Below, in pieces: positions 1-8,556 of a stretch of DNA of 19,682 nucleotides. Source of the DNA: CAYYGL01 sp964471235. GTDB taxonomy: Bacteria > Calditrichota > Calditrichia > RBG-13-44-9 > J075. A program made the position numbers and the translations under genes. Within the stretch, counting starts at the first letter, position 1. Each line of letters starts with the position of its first letter. The stretch lies in NCBI GenBank assembly GCA_964471235.1, contig CAYYGL010000088.1, positions 1-19,682 of the forward strand, written 5' to 3'. The notes beneath the pieces were generated by a model. It made no database searches, was not told the DNA's origin, and saw only the letters and a list, made by a program, of their open reading frames with translations.

Positions 1-1366
1 CAAGCCCTATCTGGGGGAAACTTTCCCAGCGGTCTTCCAGCAGATTCAGTCGCATAATGCCAGCGGAAGAAGCAAACCAAACTTCATCCTGAAAGGCATC
101 CACGGCGGTAATATCAATATCCTGAATTGCTGCACCGGAAGGCACAAATTCCCATTGGTCGGTCGAACCGATATAACGAAAAATTCCTCGGAAGGTAGCC
201 GCCCACAGGGTATCCCCCATTGCGGACATGCGATGCACGGGAAGGTTTACCAGCCGAAAATCCTTGACCTTCTTCACGTCCCCGGTCAGTCGATCGATTC
301 GGGTAATCCCCTGGTCGGTTGCGGCAAAAACATAATCCCCCATGATTTCCAGGTCTACTACCAGATTACTGGTTAAGCCCTGCCCAAGGTTAAAATTTTT
401 CCAGCGATTTTTAGCGGCATCGTAAAGGGAGACGCCGTATTCAGTGGCAAACCAGACCGAATCGCCGTCTGCCACGATATCATTGACATCATCCCGGGGA
501 AGACGGGAAATCCAGCGCGCCTGGTAATAGTCCCACCCCGGTTCCCGGTAAGGCCAGCGCACAATAGCAGAGCGACCGGGGCGATCCCTGCCAATTCCAC
601 CTATCCAGATGTCATCGCCCTGATATTCAATTGCCCGGGGAGCAATATCCGGCAGACCGATGCCATAAAAATCCGCTCGCTGGGTGTATAAATCTCCAAT
701 CCCTATCCCAAATCCTTCCACAAAAAACCAGATACGATCATAGCGATCCCGTAAGTAGCCGACAATGGGGAATTCCTGGAAATGCTCATCCATCAAAATC
801 CAATCTTCCAGAATGGTGTAGCCGCCATTGGCAAAAAAAGTGGGTAACGCTTTTAACGCCTCACGGGGACGAAACACTTCCAGGGGAAGGGTGGAATCGC
901 CGCTGCTGCTGCCGGGGGGATTGGAAAAATCAAAGTGCAGGTAAGGATAGTCGGACTTGCGCATCCATTCCTGGGAAGCCGGATTAAAGGCAGCAATCCC
1001 CCGTGCGGTTTTTGCCCACAGGAATGAGGTTTTTTTATCATAAGCCAGATTGAGGATGTTGTTGCTGGGGAGACCGTTGCTGGTGGTAAAGGGATAATCC
1101 CAGTAATTATCATAAATATGATACCGCAGGATGCCGCCATCATGGGTGCCGACATACAAATAATGCACCCCCACCACAGCGGTGGAGAAATTCCAGCTCT
1201 TCAGGTAACTGATCCAATCATCCAGTGCATAGTGGGTGCGCCGTTCTCGTTCGGTAGGGAACCTTTCCCGGCGCACATATTGCCCGTGGAGCTCACTCAC
1301 CCCCCACAGGATATTTACAAACAGAATCCAGGTAAACAATCGAAAAAACCTTGCCAACAAGCTCAT
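1..1366 (-). CDS. Secreted regulator-type beta-propeller protein, C-terminus beyond the window
   Basis: The reading frame is open from an ATG at 1366 down to base 1 (at least 455 residues) and continues past the left edge. The N-terminus is a signal peptide: basic start (MSLLARFFR), hydrophobic stretch, and probable cleavage near ELHG-QY. The rest is made of short repeats of the two-component-regulator propeller kind, such as DSVWFATEYGVSLYD, DTLWAATFRGIFRY and DEVWFASSAGIMRLN. Each has a W-x-A/G-T/S strand, a G-[IV] turn and a closing W-x-x-[FY]. Comparable propellers occur in the sensor part of hybrid kinases and in the Bacteroidetes protein PorZ; which of these it resembles overall depends on the missing C-terminus. 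GAGAAGGG lies directly before the ATG, so the ribosome site is very close. It is the last gene of the minus-strand block. Secretion and propeller fold are well supported; function is unknown. Confidence 0.8.
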   Translation of the reverse strand, partial: MSLLARFFRLFTWILFVNILWGVSELHGQYVRRERFPTERERRTHYALDDWISYLKSWNFSTAVVGVHYLYVGTHDGGILRYHIYDNYWDYPFTTSNGLPSNNILNLAYDKKTSFLWAKTARGIAAFNPASQEWMRKSDYPYLHFDFSNPPGSSSGDSTLPLEVFRPREALKALPTFFANGGYTILEDWILMDEHFQEFPIVGYLRDRYDRIWFFVEGFGIGIGDLYTQRADFYGIGLPDIAPRAIEYQGDDIWIGGIGRDRPGRSAIVRWPYREPGWDYYQARWISRLPRDDVNDIVADGDSVWFATEYGVSLYDAAKNRWKNFNLGQGLTSNLVVDLEIMGDYVFAATDQGITRIDRLTGDVKKVKDFRLVNLPVHRMSAMGDTLWAATFRGIFRYIGSTDQWEFVPSGAAIQDIDITAVDAFQDEVWFASSAGIMRLNLLEDRWESFPQIGL

Positions 1367-1523
1367 TCCCTTCTCTCGGATATGGTCTGTAATCGTGATA
1401 GCGGGTTGGAATATAAGATGTTCCGACAAAAAAAATTAGTGATACTATTTTTTTCCTATCCGGAGTGATTTGCTCCGGCAGCATTGAGGCACAGGGGGTC
1501 AAGGTCCAGGATTCAAAAAGTAG

Positions 1524-1640
1524 TTAAGCCAGTGACTGCAGCACCAGAACCGGCTGCCTGAGGCGTTCTGCGACAAGCCGTTCCACAGCTACACTTCCCG
1601 ATGATGCGCCGGAACTCAGCACGAAATGTTTTTCGCTAAT
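1524..1640 (-). pseudogene. Orphan coding-like fragment after yjbQ (possible universal-stress-protein or CheB remnant)
   Basis: Directly after the yjbQ stop, in the same frame, about 39 codons stay open and end at TAA (1524-1526). The peptide contains HFVLSSGASSGSVAVERL and then LRQPVLVLQ. There is no ATG; only ATT (1640) or GTG (1622) could start it. GSVA...PVLVL just before a stop resembles the C-terminal end of universal stress proteins, where GSVAERV..CPVLVV is typical. GASSG...VLVLQ also resembles the start of a CheB methylesterase domain, but the catalytic His of VQH would be Ser. I read it as a degraded gene end; it could also be chance. Neither family assignment is secure. Confidence 0.3.
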
Positions 1641-1643
1641 GCC

Positions 1644-2057
1644 TCATTCCCCCATTGCCTTGATGATTACCCGCTTACGGCGTTGACCGTCAAACTCGGC
1701 GTAATAGATTTGCTGCCAGGGACCCAGGTCTAACCGGCCGTCGGTGATGGGCACAATCACCTCATGATGCATGAGCAGATTTTTCAAGTGAGCATCGCCG
1801 TTGGTTTCCCCGGTGCGATGATGCCGGTAATGAATGTTAAACGGCGCCAACTTCTCCAGCCATTCGTCTATATCTTCAATCAAACCCTGCTCGGCATCAT
1901 TCACATAAACCGATGCCGTGATGTGCATGGCACTCACCAGCACCATGCCTTCCCGGATGCCGCTATTGCGTACCACTTCCTCCACCCGGTCGGTAATGTT
2001 GATATACTCCCGCTTTTTGGAGGTATTAAACCACAGATATTCGGTGGCGAATTTCAT
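1644..2057 (-). CDS. yjbQ: YjbQ family protein (UPF0047, secondary thiamine-phosphate synthase-like)
   Basis: The product has 137 residues, the normal size for this one-domain family. Family hallmarks are present in order: HITASVYVND near residue 46, the YRHH..GE.NGDAH stretch in the middle, then VPITDGRLDLGPWQQIYYAEFDG and an R/K-rich C-terminal strand. The conserved His residues and the GDAH and DGRLxLGxWQ motifs are intact, so it should be functional. YjbQ proteins form small trimers and have been linked to weak thiamine-phosphate synthase activity, but their physiological role is poorly defined. The ATG at 2057 is preceded by GGAGG at a 7-base spacing, which fixes the start. It lies 100 bp downstream of hflX, in the same direction. 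Confidence 0.93.
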   Translation of the reverse strand: MKFATEYLWFNTSKKREYINITDRVEEVVRNSGIREGMVLVSAMHITASVYVNDAEQGLIEDIDEWLEKLAPFNIHYRHHRTGETNGDAHLKNLLMHHEVIVPITDGRLDLGPWQQIYYAEFDGQRRKRVIIKAMGE

Positions 2058-2157
2058 TCTTTTCCTCCGGATTGCAAAACAAAATACGAGTGATACATGA
2101 AACGTAATCGGATAACAGCTCTCCCTCCTTCACGTTTCACTTTTTCCGTTTCACCGC

Positions 2158-3483
2158 TCAGATCTCACCGTTCAATTCTTCAGCTTCCCTGGGTAACGAT
2201 TTCCCGTTTTCCGACATGGCAGTTTTCACCATCCGCAAAATTCTCAAGTAGTCGGCGGGATTGCATTTAAACCGCATCGTGATATATTCCCCGGAATAGT
2301 CTTCCTGTAACACCACCGCCATACGGTGCACCCGGTTTACCAATCCGCTTAACTGAATGGGAATGCGGATGGTTTTTTCCACAAAGTTTCGTTCGATAAA
2401 ATCACTCAATACTTTTTTGAGATGTTGAGTGCGGATATGCTGAGTGGCGCTGATAAACACGCTCTCCGGGTATTGCTTCTTCAATGCGCTGATCTGCGCC
2501 TTTTCCTTTAATAAATCGATTTTGTTAAACACCATCAGGGTGGGGGTTTCCCCGGCACCGATCTCGCGAATCACCTCATTGACCGTATGGATTTGTTCCT
2601 GAAATGCAGGGTGGCTGACATCCACCACATGGAGCAGCAAATCCGCCTCTGCCACTTCATCCAGGGTGCTTTTAAACGAAGCAATCAGTTGATGGGGGAG
2701 TTTGCGGATGAAGCCCACCGTATCGCTGAGGAGCACCTCGTAATGATTCCCGAGATGGAGCCGCCGGATGGTGGAATCCAGCGTGGCAAAGAGTTGATTT
2801 TCCACCAGCACTTCGGCATCGGTCAACAAATTCATCAATGTGGATTTGCCCACATTGGTATACCCCACCAGGGAGATTTTGAAGCAACCCTTTCGCCCCT
2901 GGCGGCGGGTAACCCGGCGTTGATCAATTTTTTCCAATTCTTTCTGAAGCGTTTCAATACGATTGCGGATCAAACGCCGGTCCGTTTCCAACTGGGTTTC
3001 CCCCGGTCCTTTGGTGCCGATGCCCCCAACCTGACGAGAAAGGTGGGTCCATTGCCGGGTAAGACGAGGCAGCAGGTGTTTCAATTGCGCCAATTCCACC
3101 TGGGTTTTGGCTTCCCGGGTTCGGGCATGACGGGCGAAAATGTCCAGGATCAGAATACTTCGGTCAACAATTTTAACATCCAGCGCTTTTTCTAAATTCC
3201 GCCCCTGCGCCGGGGTCAAATCGTCATCAAAAATGACCGTGGAGATGCCATACATCTTCACCATCCGGTGCAGTTCATCCACTTTGCCTTTACCGATAAA
3301 ATAGGTGGGATTTATCTGGCGACGTTCCTGAAGCAGTTCATCCACCACCTCCACCCCGGATGTGGCGGCTAACAGCTTTAACTCGGCTAAATTTTCCTCC
3401 ACCTCCCAACGTTGATTACGGGGCAAAATCACCCCAACCAAAATCGCTTTTTCCATTTCTTGCTTTTGAGAATCTGGAATCAA
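2158..3483 (-). CDS. hflX: Ribosome-associated GTPase HflX
   Basis: The product has 441 residues and covers the full HflX plan: N-terminal HflX domain (about 12-200) with the signature GGIGTKGPGETQLETDRR at 153-170, then a G domain. G1 is GYTNVGKS (207-214), G3 is DTVGF (254-258), G4 is NKID (320-323) and G5 is SAT (345-347). HflX binds the large ribosomal subunit and splits or rescues stalled ribosomes in a GTP-dependent way. The start is a TTG at 3483. An in-frame TAA three codons upstream rules out a longer form, and GGAGG lies 11 bases before the TTG. The next ATG (3456) is over 35 bases from that site, although the family-like sequence EKAILVG starts right after it. The neighbours, a Bat-type protein upstream and yjbQ downstream, suggest no functional link. 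Confidence 0.95.
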   Translation of the reverse strand: MIPDSQKQEMEKAILVGVILPRNQRWEVEENLAELKLLAATSGVEVVDELLQERRQINPTYFIGKGKVDELHRMVKMYGISTVIFDDDLTPAQGRNLEKALDVKIVDRSILILDIFARHARTREAKTQVELAQLKHLLPRLTRQWTHLSRQVGGIGTKGPGETQLETDRRLIRNRIETLQKELEKIDQRRVTRRQGRKGCFKISLVGYTNVGKSTLMNLLTDAEVLVENQLFATLDSTIRRLHLGNHYEVLLSDTVGFIRKLPHQLIASFKSTLDEVAEADLLLHVVDVSHPAFQEQIHTVNEVIREIGAGETPTLMVFNKIDLLKEKAQISALKKQYPESVFISATQHIRTQHLKKVLSDFIERNFVEKTIRIPIQLSGLVNRVHRMAVVLQEDYSGEYITMRFKCNPADYLRILRMVKTAMSENGKSLPREAEELNGEI

Positions 3484-3631
3484 ATAACGTTATTCCTCCT
3501 TTTTGGTTTACCAGGGTTACATAACACATATATTGAGCAAAACCGGTATGCTACCCAACAAAATCCTGTGACTTTAAATTCGTACCAAACGCACAGGAAT
3601 GACGCGAACTTCATCACCCATATCACATTTC

Positions 3632-5758
3632 TCACGGTTCACTGATGATTTCTTTCGCTTCCATCGTTGCAAATTCTTTCCGGCTGCCGGTACGGGCAAT
3701 TGCCATCTCCACCAATAGTAGTATAAATGCCGCAATCAAGAAATGTTTCCATAATTCTTTCCCGAAACGGGTTTGCTGAACATTGCCAACGATGGATGCA
3801 TTATCCGTAATCATGACAATGCCGGGGAACATCTTTTCCAGGTCATCACCGGAGTTGGCAGCCATTTGCGACTCTTCTTTCCAGGAATTCACCGAAAAAA
3901 CACTGAGCAGGTGGTCATTCTTATAAACATGATAATTCCCAGGAAAATACGTATCGGAAAATTCCAGGAACACATTGGCACCCTGGAAACGGGGTTGAAT
4001 TTTCACCTCAGCACCGCCCGGCTTTTTGAGAACAAAATTAAACGGCGCCTGGAGGTTGGTAAAATGCTCCCTCAGAACTTCGCCGGTGCGCACCTGCTGG
4101 CGGTCGACAATTTTGCGGGTGCCGGCGTAATAAATGATGCGGTATAAAAGCGGCACGACAAACCCTTTTATCGGCAGTTGTGTCCAGGATAGCTGCAAGG
4201 GGGAGGTCAACAGAAACGCGGTGCCCTGATGCACGGCGGATTGCAATAAAAACGGGGAGCGGTCGCTGAGTTGAATGACCGGCACCGTTTTGCTGCCAGG
4301 ATGCATCCGATAACCGGCATAAACTTCTATGGGGTTCAACCGGGTTTGAGTATCTTTAAACAATCCCTCAAAGATGGGATGCTTCCATTCCATTTCCTGA
4401 AGGGTCAGGAAATGGCGGTTGTTGCCCGGTTCCCCGCGGCGGTCGCCCATTTTTCCCAGGTTCAGCCGCTGAAACAACGCCTGATAACGGGGCGTTACTG
4501 CCTGCTCGCCGGGGATGATCACCACTCCCCCACCCTGTTCGGCAAATTGTGCCAATCGCTGGGTTAGCGTTTCCGGAAAATCATCCAGCCCCTCGGTAAC
4601 CACTACATTAAAATCTCGAAAAGGATGGGTACTCCAATCGGCAGTGGTCACTTCCTTAAGTTGAAAGATGCCTCTTTTCTGCGCCGGTTGTAAAATCAGG
4701 GGAAGAAAGCTGTGAAATTCACCGGTAGGGTGGATATGCAAAATTTTGATCTGCTCCGGAACATAGAAGTTGAAATAGCGGCGATTGTCTTCCGGCAGGG
4801 CATCGGACTCTGTTTCCACCAGTCCGCTGACAAACCCATTCTCCAGCAAGGTTAATTCAAACGGAACCTCTTTCACCTGACCGGCTGCCAGACTAACGTT
4901 CTGCTGCGCCACCCGGTTGCCGTTCAGAATAACCGAGACCAGAGTATTCAGGAATTTTTCCGGGTGGTGATTGCGCAAAAGAACCTTTAACCGCAGAGGT
5001 TGATTCTTTTCGATCAGTCGATTGACGATTTCCATGCTGTCTACCGAAATATTTTCACTGTGCTCATGTAGAATGGGAATGGCGAACACCTTGAGATTGC
5101 GCTCAGCAGCATTTTTCAACAGTGCCTGGGGTATCCGGTTGACAAAGGCGGTTTTCTGAAAATCCGAGATCACGTAAATCTCTTTAGTGGCATAAACCGA
5201 TTGCCCCAACTGCTGAACGGCAGCGGTTAGCGCACCGGTCAGGTCACTTTTCAGGTAATTGGGTTGAATTTTTTGCAGGAGGCGATCCCACAAACCGGAT
5301 TGATAAATCTCCTGTTTTGCCAGCGTTTGGAGGGGAATGGTGGATTGCAAAACCGTGATACGGTCGCCGGCTTGAAACACATCCTGTAACGCAAGCATGG
5401 ATTCCCGGAGGTTTTCAAGGAGAGTGCCGGTTAAGCGGGATTCGTTTAGAGAGAGGGAATTATCGACAATAATGACTGCTTCGATGAGACCCCGTTCTGC
5501 CAGCAGGCTGCCCCCGCTGTTTTGCAGGGTAGGGCGGGCAAACGCCAATACAATCAGCAGAATGATGAGGGTACGCAGCAACAGCAGTAACCATTGCCGC
5601 AGGCGCAGGTTGCGCATCTGTTTTTTTTCCAGGCGCTTCAGAAATTGAATGGTGCTGAAGGGAATGCGTTTAATCTTCCGGCGATTCAATAAATGAATCA
5701 ACAAGGGGATGGCGGCAGCCGCCAGTGCATACAAAACCGCTGGATTTAAAAAACTCAG
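3632..5758 (-). CDS. Bat-type (aerotolerance) membrane protein with vWA domain
   Basis: A protein of about 708 residues. The N-terminus matches the aerotolerance-regulator/BatA double-membrane domain: SFLNPAVLYAL, then IPLLIHLLNRRK, a basic loop (KQMRNLRLRQW) and a second helix ending in LAFARP. A von Willebrand A domain follows, with a MIDAS-type DNSLS motif. Next come beta-rich segments and a glutamine-amidotransferase-like stretch (FNVVVTEGLDDF, GGGVVIIPG). The C-terminus has one more membrane helix (FLIAAFILLLVEMAIA) and a short cytoplasmic tail. Such proteins usually accompany MoxR ATPases; none is in this window. The start is probably CTG at 5758: GGAG lies six bases before it, and translation from it restores the expected family N-terminus. 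TTG at 5734 is the first conventional alternative and would cut into the first helix region. Substrate and exact role are unknown. Confidence 0.88.
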   Translation of the reverse strand: MSFLNPAVLYALAAAAIPLLIHLLNRRKIKRIPFSTIQFLKRLEKKQMRNLRLRQWLLLLLRTLIILLIVLAFARPTLQNSGGSLLAERGLIEAVIIVDNSLSLNESRLTGTLLENLRESMLALQDVFQAGDRITVLQSTIPLQTLAKQEIYQSGLWDRLLQKIQPNYLKSDLTGALTAAVQQLGQSVYATKEIYVISDFQKTAFVNRIPQALLKNAAERNLKVFAIPILHEHSENISVDSMEIVNRLIEKNQPLRLKVLLRNHHPEKFLNTLVSVILNGNRVAQQNVSLAAGQVKEVPFELTLLENGFVSGLVETESDALPEDNRRYFNFYVPEQIKILHIHPTGEFHSFLPLILQPAQKRGIFQLKEVTTADWSTHPFRDFNVVVTEGLDDFPETLTQRLAQFAEQGGGVVIIPGEQAVTPRYQALFQRLNLGKMGDRRGEPGNNRHFLTLQEMEWKHPIFEGLFKDTQTRLNPIEVYAGYRMHPGSKTVPVIQLSDRSPFLLQSAVHQGTAFLLTSPLQLSWTQLPIKGFVVPLLYRIIYYAGTRKIVDRQQVRTGEVLREHFTNLQAPFNFVLKKPGGAEVKIQPRFQGANVFLEFSDTYFPGNYHVYKNDHLLSVFSVNSWKEESQMAANSGDDLEKMFPGIVMITDNASIVGNVQQTRFGKELWKHFLIAAFILLLVEMAIARTGSRKEFATMEAKEIISEP

Positions 5759-5773
5759 GGTAATCTCCTTATA
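5749..5773 (-). promoter_or_regulatory. Ribosome-binding site pointing to a CTG start
   Basis: Read on the minus strand, AAGGAG is followed by ATTACC and then CTG AGT TTT TTA AAT CCA. Spacing is ideal for CTG, there is no ATG, GTG or TTG at that distance, and the encoded SFLNP is the usual beginning of this protein family. Confidence 0.65.
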
Positions 5774-5907
5774 CTTTTGCCAAAATTGTTAGCCGAACAA
5801 TAAATTAACATCGAAATCAGGCAAAAAGCAATATGGAATCTTGGGGAGGTTGGCGAAGGGGGGGCTTGCGTTTCTCCGGGGGGCGGGCACTTATCATTCA
5901 TTATTGA

Positions 5908-6624
5908 TCAGGTTTCAGTAGAGGGGCATGTGAGATAACCGGCAGCGATTACAGCAGCGGTTTCGGTGCGCAGGATATGAGCGGACAATTTCACCGGGAT
6001 AAACTCCCGGGCTACCAGTTGCTCAATCTCCGCCTCGCTGAATCCGCCTTCCGGGCCGATGGCTATCACGGCTTCCACCCCGGATGAGGGAAATTGCCGG
6101 ATAAACGGCATGGCATTCTCTGACAAATGGGCAAGATATCGACGGGGTATTGTACTTACTTGCCGGGAATCCAACCAGTGAGATAGTTCCATTGGTGGTT
6201 GGATTTGGGGCAGGTATGTCTGTTCGCTTTGTTTCATTGCACTGATGGCAACTTTTCGGAGATGGTCGGTTTTGAAGGTACGGATGGTTGTGTACCGGCA
6301 CCGGAGGGGCTGGATGGTGGTCACCCCCAGTTCGGTGAGTTTTTCCACCGCCCAATCCATCCGGTTGGGGCGAATGATTGAGAAGGCGATGGTAATTCGT
6401 TGCCGGGTACGGCAGGGCATCTCCCACACCTTTTGAATCCGGCACCACACCTCCCCGTTTCGGTATTCAACAGATGCCAATGCCAACAAGCCTGCCCCGT
6501 TGGTGACGGATATTTGTGTTCCCTCCCGGGTGCGAAACACCCGGCGGATATGACGCGCCTCTTCCGGCGGAAACTGCAATTCCGCGGCATCAGGGGTTAA
6601 GCTTGCGTGGTAAAAGTAGGGCAT
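5908..6624 (-). CDS. rsmE: 16S rRNA (uracil-1498-N3)-methyltransferase RsmE
   Basis: The product has 238 residues from the ATG at 6624, the usual RsmE size. An N-terminal PUA-like part (MPYFYHASL..., with EEARHIRRVFR) is followed by a SPOUT methyltransferase domain. Diagnostic motifs are DWAVEKLTELGV, the SAMKQSEQ segment, GPEGGFSEAE (from about residue 190) and LRTETA (about 218), the last two forming the knotted S-adenosylmethionine site. RsmE methylates N3 of U1498 in the decoding region of 16S rRNA. An in-frame TTG at 6651 would add MTAEDLSTI, but RsmE proteins normally begin close to the MPxFY segment, so 6624 is preferred; no strong ribosome site is visible for either. It lies 48 bp downstream of the BamA-like gene and is probably cotranscribed with it. 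Confidence 0.94.
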   Translation of the reverse strand: MPYFYHASLTPDAAELQFPPEEARHIRRVFRTREGTQISVTNGAGLLALASVEYRNGEVWCRIQKVWEMPCRTRQRITIAFSIIRPNRMDWAVEKLTELGVTTIQPLRCRYTTIRTFKTDHLRKVAISAMKQSEQTYLPQIQPPMELSHWLDSRQVSTIPRRYLAHLSENAMPFIRQFPSSGVEAVIAIGPEGGFSEAEIEQLVAREFIPVKLSAHILRTETAAVIAAGYLTCPSTET

Positions 6625-6672
6625 AATGGTTGATAAATCTTCTGCCGTCAAACAGACAGTCTAATTTCCGTT

Positions 6673-7959
6673 TTAAAACGACACCAGGGCTTCAAAAATC
6701 CATTCGCCTTCACCGCGATCATTCCAGGCGCGATCCAGACGCATAATGTAAATATAGGGAAGATGAAAGTGAAGCCCGATTCCATATCCGGTAAATTGAT
6801 TTTTCAGGGAAAATTCTTCCTTTCGATTCCAGACGATGCCGCTGTCCAGGAAGATTCCCATGCTCAATCCGTATTTTAAATTTTGAAAAAAAGGAGAAAA
6901 TGCCGGAGCGGATTTCCAGGAAAGATATTTGATGGGCAGCAAATTGATTCGCATCTCGTAACTTTGCAGCATTAAATTTTGCCCGGTCATCCGGCGATCA
7001 AAATATCCCCGGATACGTTCCAGATAACCGATAAAAATGCGGTCATAAATAGGGAGGGAACCACGGTTCAGCCGGAGCAAATTCCGCCCGCCCACACTGA
7101 TGCGTTTTGAGAGCTTCACATACAGCCGATGATCAAAATCGAAACGCCAGAAATTCGGCTGATGCTTATTGAAACCAGCCCGGGAAATACTCCAGTTAAT
7201 AAAATATCCTTCGGTCGGGTACTCTATCAAATTCCGATGGTCATCCTGAAAGGTGAGACTGATTTTGGGTATCAGGTCGGTTCCCGTTCCGGAAACGCTA
7301 AAGGATTTATATTCCTCCGGTAATTTTATCCGGCGAAAGGAGATAGTGGAGGTAATGGAGCGGTGAAGGGTTAGCCGTTTCCCCACGGTGAGTCTTAATA
7401 ACAGGTGTTGTTCATCAAAATCAAAAAACCGATTGCCGACTTTTTTCCCAAAGGCATTTAAGGAAAGAATCAATCGGGATTTTCTCCCTACCCAGGGATT
7501 GTAATAACGGAGAAAAAAAGAAGGATTATACCCCAGCCAACCGCCCACGCTGAGTTGCTCATTCATCCCCCGGAAATTCAGGTGGGTTAGTTGAAAGCCA
7601 TAACTAATCCGGGACCATTCCCGGTCATTTAGAAAAAAAATGGGCACCGGGTAGATGTACCACAGTTCCCCCACCTGAATCAGCAGCATGTTGCGATTTC
7701 CGGCAGTCACCACTCGCATCTCCACCCGGTTAAACAGGAACAGGTTGTTCAGGCGGTTCTGAATGACTTGCAGGTCTTCCAGAGTTAAGGAGTCCGGGAA
7801 ATCGAAGGGAATTTCCCGCAGCAACACCTCATCCCTGGTTTTATCATTCCCCATGATAATCACACTGTCAATTTTGACGGGGAATTTTACCGGTTGCCGG
7901 GCAAACAGGGGAAAGGCTGCAAACACAATAAACAGAAGAGCAATACGACGATATCTCAT
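6673..7959 (-). CDS. BamA/Omp85-like outer-membrane protein with one POTRA domain
   Basis: The product has 428 residues. The signal peptide is MRYRRIALLFIVFAAFPLFA. A single POTRA domain follows (about 25-95), recognisable by VKIDSVIIMGNDKTRDEVLLREIPF and then the LEDLQVIQNRLNNLFLFNRVEM helix-strand pair. The remainder is a surface-antigen type beta-barrel with alternating aromatic strands. GYFDRRMTGQNL resembles the conserved lid-loop region, and the C-terminal residue is Phe (FEALVSF), the usual barrel-assembly signal. One POTRA and about 330 barrel residues make it much smaller than BamA (five POTRA), so it is closer to small Omp85/TamA-like or patatin-like-protein barrels; its client is unknown. 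The ATG at 7959 follows AAGGAAG at good spacing. The gene heads the intact part of the minus-strand block. Confidence 0.85.
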   Translation of the reverse strand: MRYRRIALLFIVFAAFPLFARQPVKFPVKIDSVIIMGNDKTRDEVLLREIPFDFPDSLTLEDLQVIQNRLNNLFLFNRVEMRVVTAGNRNMLLIQVGELWYIYPVPIFFLNDREWSRISYGFQLTHLNFRGMNEQLSVGGWLGYNPSFFLRYYNPWVGRKSRLILSLNAFGKKVGNRFFDFDEQHLLLRLTVGKRLTLHRSITSTISFRRIKLPEEYKSFSVSGTGTDLIPKISLTFQDDHRNLIEYPTEGYFINWSISRAGFNKHQPNFWRFDFDHRLYVKLSKRISVGGRNLLRLNRGSLPIYDRIFIGYLERIRGYFDRRMTGQNLMLQSYEMRINLLPIKYLSWKSAPAFSPFFQNLKYGLSMGIFLDSGIVWNRKEEFSLKNQFTGYGIGLHFHLPYIYIMRLDRAWNDRGEGEWIFEALVSF

Positions 7960-8043
7960 TCAAACTTCCTTTATATCTCTTATCCGTTCGGCTAAAAATG
8001 GAACGGAGGAACTATCAGGAGGATGGAAATCCTCACCACCGTG

Positions 8044-8336
8044 TTAAAATATTTTTTTCAACTCCAGGTTAATATCGGGGAACAGCGGGAGTTCAGTACC
8101 TGGTTTACCGGAATTACCGCAACCAGTTGTAAGTTGGTAAGGTCACAAGTTTCAATGGATTGCTGTTTCGGGTCTACTATCCAGTATGCTTTCATCCCAA
8201 AGTAGGCATATCGGTTAAATTTGATTTCTTTGTCACGCTTTTCTGAAGTGGCGGATAACACCTCAATCAACAGATCCGGCTCCCAATTTTTCAGATCTTT
8301 ATACGTAAAAAGAATTTTATTCTTTACTGTTGCCAT
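8044..8336 (-). pseudogene. Degraded Uma2-family (DUF820) PD-(D/E)XK nuclease
   Basis: The frame from ATG 8336 begins like Uma2 (KILFTYKDLKN) and then jumps to the family core: PDLLIEVLSATSEKRDKEIKFNRYAYFG and YWIVDP. The 60-70 residues normally between these parts are missing, so an internal deletion is likely. At the 3' end this frame stops at 8058 with an atypical tail (LNSRCSPILTWS). The adjacent frame reads GTELPLFPDINLELKKIF and stops at 8044-8046, which is the expected Uma2 C-terminus, so a one-base frameshift also occurred around 8090-8105. The D, E and K residues of the remaining core are still readable. Uma2 proteins are mainly known from large families in cyanobacteria and related genomes, and their function is unclear. 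Two independent lesions make this a pseudogene. Confidence 0.72.
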
Positions 8337-8420
8337 ATCGCATTTCCATTTTTGAGAAATATCTTTAAAATTTTCTGTTAAAGCAAGGGTTTCGTGGCGC
8401 CCTTTCAGCCGGGGAAGTTT

Positions 8421-8448
8421 TTGAGTTTCCGCCGGGGTTTTGTATATT
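8421..8448 (+). promoter_or_regulatory. Candidate sigma-70 type promoter for the decarboxylase gene
   Basis: TTGAGT (8421-8426) and TATATT (8443-8448) are separated by 16 bases, and a G follows the second box. The same arrangement occurs before the 12083 gene. Transcription would start near 8455. Confidence 0.4.
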
Positions 8449-8556
8449 GTACCGGGGAAAGCATTATCGACAGGGGACTTGAGAAATACAGAAAAATTTG
8501 CGGGGAGTGCAAAGACTCATCTCTTCCCTTTGTTCTGTTGTTAGGTTCGTTTTTTA

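Noticed and set aside
1460..1478. Perfect 6-bp stem (CCGGAG / CTCCGG) as a terminator
   Set aside because: In minus-strand transcription it is followed by A residues and not a U-tract, and in plus-strand reading the T-run precedes the stem, so it does not fit an intrinsic terminator.
2587..3195. 202-codon open frame on the plus strand inside hflX
   Set aside because: It is fully antisense to a well-conserved gene, has no ribosome site and its peptide has shadow-frame composition.
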